From contig JAGCFU010000004.1 of assembly GCA_017649945.1 (NCBI GenBank), positions 1 to 40,722 of the forward strand: a stretch of DNA of 40,722 bases, given 5' to 3'. The DNA comes from Bacteroidales bacterium. GTDB taxonomy: Bacteria > Bacteroidota > Bacteroidia > Bacteroidales > F082. The translations under genes and the position numbers were made by a program. Of this stretch, positions 31,501 through 39,675 are shown in pieces. The notes under the pieces are model-generated. The model did not search any database and had not been told where the DNA came from. It was given only the letters and a program-made list of their open reading frames with translations. Position 1 is the first letter of the stretch, and the number at the start of each line of letters is the position of its first letter.

Positions 31501-33276
31501 TTAGAAGAACAGGATTCCGTTGTTCTTTACTTTTGCCTTATCCAGCAATGCTGAATATGGTGAGCCGTTGAGGATAGCGTTGTTGAACTTCGAGACATAC
31601 TCTCTGTGGATGGCGTCGTAATCGGTCTTGCCTGCAGGTGTTGTGCCTGTGACTTTCACGATTGCCATTGCGTTGCCGCCCTCGATAGGAGCTGAGTAAA
31701 CGCCTTCTTTCATACCGAGTGTGGTGCCGCCGATCTTCTCTTCGACGCCGAAGCTACCGTAGCCACGACCTTCCATTGTGATGTTCTCAACAGTGGTCTT
31801 CTCGCCGCCGAGATCGTCGATCATCTTCTGGTAGTCGGTGCCGTAAGCCTTGGCTTTCTCTGCCAAAATCTCACCTTTCTTAATCTTCTTGATTGTTGTG
31901 GCGTAACGCTCGATGATGTCTTCGTATGGTGCGAGACCTTCAGGAACGATCTTGGTGAGCACTGCCACGACGTACATGTTTTCAAGTTCGAACACGTTTG
32001 AAATGTCACCGATCTTGGTGTCATCGTTGAATGACCAACGGACGATTTCACGTGGGTTGTTGATGCCTGAGATGCGGTTGGTGTTCTTTCTGATTGACTG
32101 GTATGTACGTTTGTTCAAGCCCTGGGCCTCAACAGCTGCGTTGAACTGTTCGGCTGTCTTGTTCTCAGTGACGAATTTGTTGACTTCGGCGAAGACTGCC
32201 TGGTCGGTTGCTGTGCTGGCTGTTATTTCGTGTGCCACGACTGCTACCTGAGCCCACAAAGTGTCGTTACGGTTTTCTTTGCCCATGATTCTTGCCACGT
32301 TGAAAGCGCCGTTGTCTTCGTATGGTCCGAAAACGAAACCGACGTTGTTTTCAGCTACTGCAGCCTCGAGTTCCACAGGGAGTTCTGAAGCTTTTCTCCA
32401 TGTGCTGTCGTATGGGGCGTCTGAGTTGTAAGCCACATAATTTGCAACGTTGCTTGTCTCAGCGAGACCTTCTTTCACGTCGCTGACGAATTTCTTTGCG
32501 TCTTCTCTGTCGGCTGCCGAAGGCTTAACCTCGAAGATGACATAGTCGATGCCGCGCATTGCGTCAGTCGGATATTTGTTCTTGTAAGTCTCGTAGTATT
32601 TCTTGTTGTCCTGCTCTGTCACTACGACTGTTGAATCAGGGATGGAGACGTAACGCACTGCGTAAACTTCAGCGGTTCTCTTGAGATTCTTGTTGTCGTT
32701 GTAACGGTCGGCGAGTTTCTTAGGCATATAGAAACCGTGTTTGAGAAGGCTCTCATACTTGGTGTTCAATCTGTCTTCAGCGATGGCATTCTCAAAGTTG
32801 ATCCATGCTGCCTGTGTCTCAGGATCGAAGTTGTCGAAGTTGTTGATGTAGCTCTGCAACATCTCTCTGTCGAATTTACCGTCTTTACCAATGAAGCTCT
32901 GTGCCACGTACTGGTTAGGTTTCTCGCCGAGGAACTGGTCGGTGAGCTCTTCTGTTGAAACAGCGATACCGAGTGCCTTGTATTCCTTTTCCATGATGAT
33001 TTCTCTGATCATCTGGTCGAGAGTCTGCTGACGGATGCTGAATGACTGGTCGTTGGTCAACTGACCGTACATTCTCTTCTGATTCTGCATGTTCTGATCT
33101 ACTCTGTTCGCATAATCCTGGTATGAAATCTTCTCGCCATTGACAACTGCGACGTCGTTCTGTCTTCTTCTGTTGGTGCTTTTGAACAAGTCACCTAAAA
33201 CAAATGCTAAAAGAGCCAAACCAATGATAACCACTAAAATACCATAGTGCTGTCTGATTTTTCCAATTGCTGCCAT
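31501..33276 (-). CDS. ppiD: PpiD-like periplasmic chaperone, parvulin domain apparently missing
   Basis: A 591-residue inner-membrane-anchored protein. A cytoplasmic N-terminus is followed by one TM helix (~12-30) and the SurA-N-like chaperone region (~40-200: DVAVVNGEKISYQDYANRV, RQQTLDQMIREIIMEKE). Then comes the long C-terminal chaperone region, with FNVARIMGKENRNDTLWAQVAVVAHEI near 325-350 and SFGVEEKIGGTTLGMKEGVYSAPIEGGNAMAIVKV near 520-555. Bacteroidota PpiD proteins are usually about 700 residues, with a parvulin (rotamase) insert after the segment corresponding to ~330. No ARHIL-type parvulin motif occurs here. It probably acts as a holdase for outer-membrane proteins. Own promoter at 33325-33355, terminator downstream. 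Confidence 0.82.
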   Translation of the reverse strand: MAAIGKIRQHYGILVVIIGLALLAFVLGDLFKSTNRRRQNDVAVVNGEKISYQDYANRVDQNMQNQKRMYGQLTNDQSFSIRQQTLDQMIREIIMEKEYKALGIAVSTEELTDQFLGEKPNQYVAQSFIGKDGKFDREMLQSYINNFDNFDPETQAAWINFENAIAEDRLNTKYESLLKHGFYMPKKLADRYNDNKNLKRTAEVYAVRYVSIPDSTVVVTEQDNKKYYETYKNKYPTDAMRGIDYVIFEVKPSAADREDAKKFVSDVKEGLAETSNVANYVAYNSDAPYDSTWRKASELPVELEAAVAENNVGFVFGPYEDNGAFNVARIMGKENRNDTLWAQVAVVAHEITASTATDQAVFAEVNKFVTENKTAEQFNAAVEAQGLNKRTYQSIRKNTNRISGINNPREIVRWSFNDDTKIGDISNVFELENMYVVAVLTKIVPEGLAPYEDIIERYATTIKKIKKGEILAEKAKAYGTDYQKMIDDLGGEKTTVENITMEGRGYGSFGVEEKIGGTTLGMKEGVYSAPIEGGNAMAIVKVTGTTPAGKTDYDAIHREYVSKFNNAILNGSPYSALLDKAKVKNNGILFF

Positions 33277-33324
33277 AGTTTATTTACTTTTTTTATTTTA
33301 TTTTCTATATTAATTTTGAGCCTG

Positions 33325-33355
33325 CAAATTTACAAAAAATGTAAATACCCCCAAC
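33325..33355 (-). promoter_or_regulatory. Promoter of the ppiD-like gene
   Basis: On the minus strand GTTG (33355-33352), 19 nt, TAAATTTG (33332-33325). It is the third consensus-spaced promoter in the window. The start codon is 48 bp downstream of the -7 box. Confidence 0.75.
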
Positions 33356-33378
33356 AAATTTTATTAAAAATTGCTAAC

Positions 33379-34650
33379 TCATTGATTATTCTTGATTTCC
33401 ACCTCTTCAAGTTTGGTGTCGGAAGCTTTGATAATCCTGAAAAGATAGTCGCCGATGGCTATTTCTTCGCCTGTTTGCGGAATACTTTCATGATAATGAA
33501 TGATATATCCGGCCAAAGTTTCGTAGTCGTCCGACTCCGGGAAATCGTATTTGTAGGTCTTGTTGAGATAGTCTATTTCAAGTCGGGCGGAGAAAATCCT
33601 GTCGTTTTCGTTGATGGTTTTCTCGATGTCGTCTTCCTCGTCGTATTCGTCCTCAATCTCTCCGAAAATCTCCTCCACGAGGTCTTCGGTGGTTATTATG
33701 CCTGCTGTGCCTCCGAATTCATCGACTACAACGGCTATGCTTTGACGCTTTTTCGACAATCTTTGCAGCAGATCCTGGGCTCCGTAAGTCTCGGGATAAA
33801 ACTCAATCTGTCTGACTTTCTTCTTTATACTTCCGCCTTTGTGCAAGAGGTCGTTGATGTGGATATAACCGACGATATTATCGATATTGTCCTCATACAC
33901 AATGATTTTCGAGTGTTTTGTCTCCTCAAAAATACGTTTCACCTCTTCAATGCTCTCGTTTATTTCGATGGCCTGTATCTCATTCCGCGGCTGCATGCAT
34001 TCGCGAAGCTTAACTGTTTGAAAATCAATGGCGTTCTGGAATAATTCTATACCTTGCTGGATGTCGTCGTCCTCTTCGTTCGGGTCGGCGTATTCCTTTA
34101 GGTAATCGTTCAAATCGACGGGACTGAGTTTGTAATCTTCGGGTGCTATTTCCATCCTGAAGATGTATTTGATGATGAGTTCCGATAGGCCTATGTATAT
34201 GAAAATCAACGGGTAAAGTATGATGTACAGTATCATCATCGGCAGTGCCATGATGTTCATCAGCTTGTTGGGGTTGATTCTGAAGAGCGTTTTCGGGATG
34301 AACTCAGCCATGAGGAGCACCAAAAGCGTAGATATGACGGTTTGGCAAATCAGGATGGTGAATTCGTTGGTGATGGCGTCGGGCATGACGCTGACGATGG
34401 CAGGTTTGAGCAGTCGGGCCATCGCGATGCCATAGATGACGTTGGCGATGTTGTTGCCGAGCAGTATGCAGCCCATGAACTGTGACTGGTGTCGCACGAA
34501 GTTGTTGATGAGCTTTGCTGAGAAGCTTTTCTTCTTGAGGTCTAGCTCGAGTTTCAACCGGTTAGAGCTGATAAAAGATATCTCGACGCCCGAGAAGAGC
34601 GCTGATGCCAGAAGTGATATTATGACTACTAACCAGTTACTCATCGTCAT
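33379..34650 (-). CDS. gldE: GldE-like HlyC/CorC-family protein with DUF21 and CBS domains
   Basis: About 423 residues with four hydrophobic segments in the N-terminal DUF21/CNNM-like membrane domain (~1-170: SALFSGVEISFISSNRLKLEL, GCILLGNNIANVIYG, AEFIPKTLFRINPNKLMNI). Two CBS domains follow (~200-325; the second has VVVDEFGGTAGIITTEDLVEEIFGEI), then a C-terminal CorC_HlyC domain. Homologues in gliding Bacteroidota are called GldE; the wider family handles Mg2+/Co2+ or membrane integrity. A longer frame opens with TTG at 34659, but ATG 34650 (or 34644) is more likely. The start overlaps lptC by up to 14 bp, so the gene is coupled to it. Confidence 0.85.
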   Translation of the reverse strand: MTMSNWLVVIISLLASALFSGVEISFISSNRLKLELDLKKKSFSAKLINNFVRHQSQFMGCILLGNNIANVIYGIAMARLLKPAIVSVMPDAITNEFTILICQTVISTLLVLLMAEFIPKTLFRINPNKLMNIMALPMMILYIILYPLIFIYIGLSELIIKYIFRMEIAPEDYKLSPVDLNDYLKEYADPNEEDDDIQQGIELFQNAIDFQTVKLRECMQPRNEIQAIEINESIEEVKRIFEETKHSKIIVYEDNIDNIVGYIHINDLLHKGGSIKKKVRQIEFYPETYGAQDLLQRLSKKRQSIAVVVDEFGGTAGIITTEDLVEEIFGEIEDEYDEEDDIEKTINENDRIFSARLEIDYLNKTYKYDFPESDDYETLAGYIIHYHESIPQTGEEIAIGDYLFRIIKASDTKLEEVEIKNNQ

Positions 34651-35206
34651 CCAATTCAATGGTTGCGCGTATGCCGAATATCTCGCGGTGCGAGAAGTTA
34701 TCCGCCGCGGTAAGGCTGTCGCCGAAAATCAGCTTGTCGGGACTTGATATCTTGACAAGGTTGCTTGTGTAAATCTTCTTTTTGCGTTGGTTCCAGTACA
34801 GTGTCTGGGTTTCCAGCTTCTCGTTTGTCTTGACGTTTTCCACCACCACGTTGTCTTTGGCTACCATCATCTCTTTTTTCTGATAGTTCACGCCGTAGTC
34901 GCCGCGAATCATTGAGGTAGGGGTGGCGTTGCCGTTTTCAAACATGTATGCTGTGAATCCTTTGGGGAACTCGAGCAGGGTGCTGTCTTTATCTTCGAGG
35001 GTGCGCATGATTGGCGCTTCGAGTCGTGCCACGAGCATGCCTGAGTCGCTGCGTTCGATGACAACATCATAAGCCATCAGTCCCGTGATGGTGTCGTTGT
35101 CGATGAACTGCTTGACTTTCTCCATCGAGTTTTCACAAGAAAACAACATCATAACAACATGTGCTATGATGTTGATTTCCAGTAATATATAGATCAGTCT
35201 TTTCAA
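34637..35206 (-). CDS. lptC: LPS export protein LptC
   Basis: A 189-residue LptC/YrbK-family protein that would bridge the LptB2FG transporter and the periplasmic LptA. An N-terminal hydrophobic segment (residues 5-22) ends MMLFSC, a possible lipobox. A beta-jellyroll follows with VIERSDSGMLVARLEAPIMR, FPKGFTAYMF and KIFGDSLTAADN-like segments. The start is TTG at 35206. It overlaps the TPR gene stop as TTGA (35203-35206), and the first in-frame ATG (35152) would leave too short a signal, so TTG is probably real. Confidence 0.85.
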   Translation of the reverse strand: MKRLIYILLEINIIAHVVMMLFSCENSMEKVKQFIDNDTITGLMAYDVVIERSDSGMLVARLEAPIMRTLEDKDSTLLEFPKGFTAYMFENGNATPTSMIRGDYGVNYQKKEMMVAKDNVVVENVKTNEKLETQTLYWNQRKKKIYTSNLVKISSPDKLIFGDSLTAADNFSHREIFGIRATIELDDDE

Positions 35207-36537
35207 TTATTTGAAAATCTTGCCTTTGTTGTCTCGTTGATCCAGCATTCCACCTGGTAGGTGTCGCCTTCAAACACGTTGTAGAAGAATGCGTCCTCGC
35301 TGGTCGGGAAGAGTTTTGAATACTCTCTTATCATTTCGTTTGCCTTTGCAGCGATTGATGGGTCAACTTCCTTTGCTCTCTGGAACTTGTCGACTGCTGC
35401 CCAGTAGACTGCTTTGGCGTGCAATGGGTTGACGTTGCATTCTTTGCTGCTTGCAGCGTAGATGTAGCCTATGATCATGTAAGGCTCACCGTCGGTCTTG
35501 TCGAGTTCGATGGCTTTTCTTGCGTAAACGCGGCCTTGTTCGCCTTTGCCTTCCTTCCACATAATCTGTGCGAGGTATTTGTATGCCTGCTGTGCTGACT
35601 TGGTGTCGTTAGATTTTGTGGCTTCGAGGAGGTAGCTTGTCGCCTTGGCGTATTCCTGGTCTGACAGATATCTCTTTCCGATGAAATAAGCTGATTCAGG
35701 TGAAGGGTTGAGTTTGTGCAGTTTGATAGCCACGGCGAGATAGAGATCTGTCTTGTCGCAGTTTCTTGCGGCGAAGGTTGTTGCGATCTTATTGAGAAGT
35801 TCAATATTATCCGGATCGGCGTCGAACTTCTTCTGATAGATGCGGACGAGGTCTTCGCAGTTGGCGTATGGCTGCACGCCGCCTTCGAGGTTACTCTTCG
35901 TTGTGGTGTAGCTGTTGAGAAGTTTCTCATCGCCGGCTTCGGTGTATTTCTTGATGTTGAAGTCGACTATATCCATGAGGCGGCTGTATTCGTCGAGGAT
36001 TGCTGACTCGTCGAGTTTGCCGGCTTTCACCATGTTGATGGTTGTTGCGAAATAACCGTCGATGAATGCGTAGTTGCTGTTGTTACCGTCGATTTCGATA
36101 GCGTCTTTCAGGGCGTTGTAAGCCTGTTCCATACGTGTAGGGAAGGCCATGAGGTCGAGACCCATACGTCCTTTGATGTTGCCGACTTGGTTGACGCCTT
36201 TGGCGGTGTTAGGGAAATACTGGATACGTGTCTCGTAAACCATGACGAGTGTGTCGATGTATTTCTCTTTCAATGCACTGTCCTTGGTGCCTCTGATGAG
36301 GGCGTTGTTGACGATTTTCGTTCCGTCGGTGAGGGTTCTCTCCTTTGAGCCCGGACAGTTGATGAAGACTTTTCTCCATGCATCCACCATGATAGGGTTT
36401 GCTGATGCGGCTTTGCCGTCCCATTGTTTGAATCGCTCTCTGTAAATCGAAATGTCCTGATCGCAATCATTCTGTGCAAATGCCACTGCTGACATGCATA
36501 AAACAGCGCTGAGAATTAATAAATTTCTTAATTTCAT
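35203..36537 (-). CDS. Exported TPR protein
   Basis: A 444-residue protein with a signal peptide (cleavage after AFAQ, residue 22). Tetratricopeptide-like helical pairs fill the rest: NALKDAIEIDGNNSNYAFIDGYF near 140, YQKKFDADPDNIELLNKIA near 235, and a clear set at ~280-370 (ESAYFIGKRYLSDQEYAKATSYLLEATKS, YLAQIMWKEGKGEQGRVYARKAIELDKTDGEPYMIIGYIY). TPR proteins in this position of the coaX-lptC operon are conserved in Bacteroidales, though no exact role is established that I know. Stop overlaps the lptC start; 17 bp after the barrel gene. Confidence 0.82.
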   Translation of the reverse strand: MKLRNLLILSAVLCMSAVAFAQNDCDQDISIYRERFKQWDGKAASANPIMVDAWRKVFINCPGSKERTLTDGTKIVNNALIRGTKDSALKEKYIDTLVMVYETRIQYFPNTAKGVNQVGNIKGRMGLDLMAFPTRMEQAYNALKDAIEIDGNNSNYAFIDGYFATTINMVKAGKLDESAILDEYSRLMDIVDFNIKKYTEAGDEKLLNSYTTTKSNLEGGVQPYANCEDLVRIYQKKFDADPDNIELLNKIATTFAARNCDKTDLYLAVAIKLHKLNPSPESAYFIGKRYLSDQEYAKATSYLLEATKSNDTKSAQQAYKYLAQIMWKEGKGEQGRVYARKAIELDKTDGEPYMIIGYIYAASSKECNVNPLHAKAVYWAAVDKFQRAKEVDPSIAAKANEMIREYSKLFPTSEDAFFYNVFEGDTYQVECWINETTKARFSNN

Positions 36538-36554
36538 TGTCTTAATATTTTTAA

Positions 36555-37841
36555 TTATTTATATCTTCGTTTTACAAACCATTTGTCATGTAATGAGATG
36601 CCAAATGACATATTGAAATATGATTCTTCTACGAGGTTGTCTTTGGTGGTGCCCATTTTGCCGAATTCAAATGCCACGTTCAGTGCCGCCATGGCGCGTG
36701 TCAGCGGAAGGCTGAAGCCGAATGTTACACCATATTTATTAATAGAGTGTCCGTAGATTTTGAAGAACGTCTGGTCATAGTGCAAACCGGCGCGGTATGT
36801 TATCTTGCGCAGATAGCTTGAAAGGGTAGTGTGTGTCGGAGTGAAGCATCCTCCGATGGCGATGTTCCAGGCGTCTTGCAGCGAGTCGTTGGCGTTGTTC
36901 ATGCGGAATTCCGACCAGTTGCTCCAGTTGAAGTCCATGCCGATGAGCCAGCGTTCGCCTTTTTGCAGTGTGACGCCGAGGCCGAGGCCTTGCGGGTATT
37001 TTATGTCCACACTCTCGCCTGATTTGTAAAGGATGGTGTCGCGTATGGTCTCTGTGCTTGAGCCGAATCCTTTGAACATCGTCCGGATGAAGGTTTTACG
37101 GTGTGCATTCATGTTGGTCGGCAGTGAATACACCAAGCCGAAGCTCATACGATAATCTTTTCTCAGCTGTTTTTTGTATATGATACCAAAGTCCCATGTC
37201 AGGTCGCTGAAGTGCAGGTTGATTGTACGTCTTTCGTTGTGGAAATAAACGTAGCTTGGGAAGTATACGGTCGTTTCGTCGTTGATATTTCCGAAGATGT
37301 AGTTCATTTTCACGCCGAAGGCGAAGTTCTTGCTGATTTTGAATCCGTTGGCCCAGTAAAGTTTGTTGAGTCCGCCAACTCCTTCATAATCAATGCTGTA
37401 AGGATATTGGTAATCGTAGTTTGACGTTGTGTTGTAGGCTCTGTTGCTGCACGGAGTGACGCCGAGACCCATTTTGAGCCATTTTGTGATGCCGAAGCCT
37501 ATGTCGAAATAGTCGAATGATGAGTTGGAGCCTTTTTCCGACTGATCAGAATTTCTGTAGGTGACGTTTTTCGTATAGAATCCGGCGTTGAACAGGAATG
37601 TGAGCGAGTCGATTTCGGCGTATGATGCAGGGTTGGCGCTGTTTAGCATGTGGATGCCGTCCAAAGCGTTGGATATGCCTCCCATAGCCTGCATTGCAGT
37701 GTTGGTTTTGTTCATTCCCATCGTTCCCAAACCGAATCTTGAATACGGTGAGGAGATATCGGACTGCGCAAAAACACCGTTTGCCATGACAAAAATCAAG
37801 GCAGTTAAAAACGATATTTTTTGTAACTTATTGAATATCAT
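36555..37841 (-). CDS. FadL/OmpP1-like outer-membrane barrel protein
   Basis: A 428-residue protein with a signal peptide (cleavage near GVFAQ, residue 26). The N-terminal YSRFGLGTMGMNKTNTAMQAMGGISNALDG region resembles the hatch of FadL-like barrels, with NSANPASYAEIDSLTF following. The remainder is alternating aromatic strands ending LHDKWFVKRRYK. It is a conserved companion of coaX, lptC and TPR genes in this group. The start overlaps the coaX end by 14 bp (37828-37841), so it is translationally coupled. Substrate unknown. Confidence 0.82.
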   Translation of the reverse strand: MIFNKLQKISFLTALIFVMANGVFAQSDISSPYSRFGLGTMGMNKTNTAMQAMGGISNALDGIHMLNSANPASYAEIDSLTFLFNAGFYTKNVTYRNSDQSEKGSNSSFDYFDIGFGITKWLKMGLGVTPCSNRAYNTTSNYDYQYPYSIDYEGVGGLNKLYWANGFKISKNFAFGVKMNYIFGNINDETTVYFPSYVYFHNERRTINLHFSDLTWDFGIIYKKQLRKDYRMSFGLVYSLPTNMNAHRKTFIRTMFKGFGSSTETIRDTILYKSGESVDIKYPQGLGLGVTLQKGERWLIGMDFNWSNWSEFRMNNANDSLQDAWNIAIGGCFTPTHTTLSSYLRKITYRAGLHYDQTFFKIYGHSINKYGVTFGFSLPLTRAMAALNVAFEFGKMGTTKDNLVEESYFNMSFGISLHDKWFVKRRYK

Positions 37842-38559
37842 TGTATTCCAAAATCAATCTTAATCCGTTAAACATAAAGTTTGAACTTGCAAAAATACAA
37901 AAATCTAACTTGTTTTGCAAAAAAATATTGTCACCTCCTGAGATAAAAACATTTAAGTCGTTGAATTTCAATGAATAAAGTTTAATAAATTCTTTAATTT
38001 CGTGTAAAACTCCGAGTTGTACGCCGCTTTGCAGGCATTCGACGGTGTCGTCGCAGATGATTTGGAGTTCGTTGTGAGTGGGTGTGCAGAGTGGCAGTAG
38101 GGCGGTATGTTCGTGCATTGCCTTGAAGCGCAGGTTCATTCCAGGACTTATCGGTCCGCCGAGGTGTCGGTCGTCGCTGGTAAGGATGTCGTAGGTGATG
38201 CATGTCCCTATGTCGACGACGAGGCTGTTTTGGTGTGGTTTTTCGGCGAATGCTGCTGCCACGAGGGCGAGGCGGTCGGCTCCGATTTTTGATTTTTCTT
38301 TGTAAGTCAGGGTGAAAGGCAGTTTTGTCTCGTTTGAGAGCACCGTCATCGGGATGCTTTTGAGTTGGGCAAGGCATTCCTGGATTTTTCCGCCGACGGA
38401 GGAGATGATACCTTTATTAATATTAGGATATCGTTGCAAAAGTTGTGTCAAATCGTCGGAAAGAGGCTCAAAAATATTGGTTTCGACGATGTTTTTATCG
38501 TTGAAGACAGCATATTTTGCCTTAGTGTTACCGATATCGATGGTTAAAATCTCGTTCAT
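37828..38559 (-). CDS. coaX: Type III pantothenate kinase
   Basis: A 243-residue enzyme for the first step of coenzyme A synthesis (pantothenate + ATP). Motifs: TIDIGNTKAKYAVF at ~5-17 (ATP phosphate loop), KIGADRLALVAAAF near 90 (pantothenate pocket), VVDIGTCITYDIL near 112 and GGPISPGMNLRFKAM near 133. I place the start at ATG 38559 directly before NEILTIDIGNTK. A frame 10 codons longer exists from 38589 but would start upstream of the -7 box. First gene of the operon coaX - barrel - TPR - lptC - gldE. Confidence 0.92.
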   Translation of the reverse strand: MNEILTIDIGNTKAKYAVFNDKNIVETNIFEPLSDDLTQLLQRYPNINKGIISSVGGKIQECLAQLKSIPMTVLSNETKLPFTLTYKEKSKIGADRLALVAAAFAEKPHQNSLVVDIGTCITYDILTSDDRHLGGPISPGMNLRFKAMHEHTALLPLCTPTHNELQIICDDTVECLQSGVQLGVLHEIKEFIKLYSLKFNDLNVFISGGDNIFLQNKLDFCIFASSNFMFNGLRLILEYNDIQ

Positions 38560-38578
38560 ATAAACAAATTTCAGGGTA

Positions 38579-38586
38579 CAAAAATA
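38579..38586 (-). promoter_or_regulatory. -7 box of the coaX-lptC-gldE operon promoter
   Basis: TATTTTTG on the minus strand, 20 bp before ATG 38559. The -33 position (38609-38606) reads GACA and falls at the edge of the hairpin element, so this promoter is less certain. Confidence 0.45.
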
Positions 38587-38606
38587 CAAATTATTTGAAT
38601 AGATTT

Positions 38607-38678
38607 GTCATTAGTCGTCATTATTGAATTGCCACCTTTCTGCGAAAGCTGAAGATTCAATAATTGACGGCTAATGAC
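38607..38678. repeat. 72-bp imperfect palindrome with a nested hairpin
   Basis: Left arm 38607-38629 (starting GTCATTAGTCGTCA) pairs with right arm 38655-38678 (ending GACGGCTAATGAC) with one mismatch and one bulge. The centre holds CTTTC-TGC-GAAAG (38636-38648). It contains no frame of note. It fills the spacer between coaX and tRNA-Phe and resembles a small dispersed repeat. Confidence 0.8.
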
Positions 38679-38704
38679 TGTGAAAAAAAATTTTTCAAAA
38701 AAAT

Positions 38705-38735
38705 GTTGTGTGTATAAAAAAATGTTGTAATTTTG
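38705..38735 (+). promoter_or_regulatory. tRNA-Phe promoter
   Basis: GTTG (38705-38708), 19 nt, TAATTTTG (38728-38735). The tRNA begins 16 bp after the -7 box. Confidence 0.75.
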
Positions 38736-38750
38736 CAGCGCGAAAAAAGG

Positions 38751-38823
<73 letters not shown>

Positions 38824-38828
38824 CGAAG

Positions 38829-38866
38829 AAGTGCTGATTCTTAATGAGTTAGCACTTTTTGTTTTA
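38829..38866 (+). terminator. Terminator of tRNA-Phe
   Basis: AAGTGCT (38829-38835) pairs with AGCACTT (38851-38857), followed by a T-rich tail. It begins 6 bp after the tRNA. Confidence 0.75.
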
Positions 38867-38900
38867 TATTTTTGTCAACGAAATGTCAACATTTAAAATG

Positions 38901-38933
38901 AGCACCTCGGAAAAATGGCTTTCCCGAGGTGCT
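38901..38933. terminator. Hairpin between the tRNA and the DUF6266 genes, probable terminator
   Basis: AGCACCTCGG (38901-38910) pairs perfectly with CCGAGGTGCT (38924-38933), with a possible AAA/TTT continuation. T4 follows on the plus strand, and a CATTTT stretch follows on the minus strand. It can close the minus-strand DUF6266 transcript. The rest of 38867-39008 holds nothing that I recognise beyond a repeated TGTCAAC motif just before the hairpin. Confidence 0.6.
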
Positions 38934-39008
38934 TTTGATGTGTTAAAAATTGTCTGTACGACGATGCAAATATACACTTTTTTTTTTAAAATATGTAACA
39001 GAAATCTG

Positions 39009-39647
39009 TTATTCGAGGATAAACTCACCACAATAGTGGGAGTTTGAGATGAGTTTGCCATCGGCTGAGCGCATTGTGATGTAGATGTGGACGTGATCGT
39101 CAACCCAACTTTCGGGTAATTCGCAATGTGTGCTCTGGATTGAACGGGTGTAGCCATTCATGAAATACGCGATTTCTTTCTTCTCTTCATTGCAGACGAC
39201 TACCATAGAGATGTCATCAGCTTTGGCATTGCCTTGACCTGAATTATCAACCCACAAGAAATCTAATGCATCGTCGTTGACATAGACTGTTTCTACCACT
39301 GGTGGAGTGAGCAGACCGTGCGACCAAACTAATTTTGTGTAGTCTGGAGCATAGTCGGGATAGTCGCCTAAGATGGCATCTCTGACCATCTGAGAGACTG
39401 CATAGTTGAGAGGTGACTGGTGCTTCGCGACATCCTTCAAGCCGACATTAAGAAATTCTTGTGCCTGCTGCAGGAAGTTGTGAGCAAACTCCATCTTCGT
39501 TCGTTGTTCGATTTGTTTTGACGTACGAGGGTTCTTAGTGTGAGTGGCAATGCCTCGCATGTAGGCCGTGCCTTTCCAAGAGGCACCGACGACGGTGCCG
39601 ACCTTGCCGGAGAAACCTCCCAGAACGCCTTGTTTAATTGTTCCCAT
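39009..39647 (-). CDS. DUF6266 family protein (212 aa)
   Basis: It opens with the DUF6266 hallmark MGTIKQGVLGGFSGKVGTVV, continued by GASWKGTAYMRG, and has KNPRTSKQIEQRTKMEFAHNFLQQAQEFL as a helical stretch near 38-66. The middle resembles beta-sandwich strands (YTKLVWSHG, DDALDFLWVDNSG, ISMVVVCNEEKKEIAYF). No signal peptide or TM. Function of the family is unknown. It is the last of three tandem paralogues on this strand (28 bp from the next). The N-terminal ~32 residues are near-identical to those of the neighbour while the rest differs strongly. Confidence 0.85.
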   Translation of the reverse strand: MGTIKQGVLGGFSGKVGTVVGASWKGTAYMRGIATHTKNPRTSKQIEQRTKMEFAHNFLQQAQEFLNVGLKDVAKHQSPLNYAVSQMVRDAILGDYPDYAPDYTKLVWSHGLLTPPVVETVYVNDDALDFLWVDNSGQGNAKADDISMVVVCNEEKKEIAYFMNGYTRSIQSTHCELPESWVDDHVHIYITMRSADGKLISNSHYCGEFILE

Positions 39648-39675
39648 AATTATTTAATGTTTTAATTGTTAATAC

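Noticed and set aside
33247-34044. Long plus-strand open frame of 265 codons
   Set aside because: It lies antisense to gldE and the start of ppiD, both well-supported families. Its translation has no family features and arises from the codon bias of the real genes.
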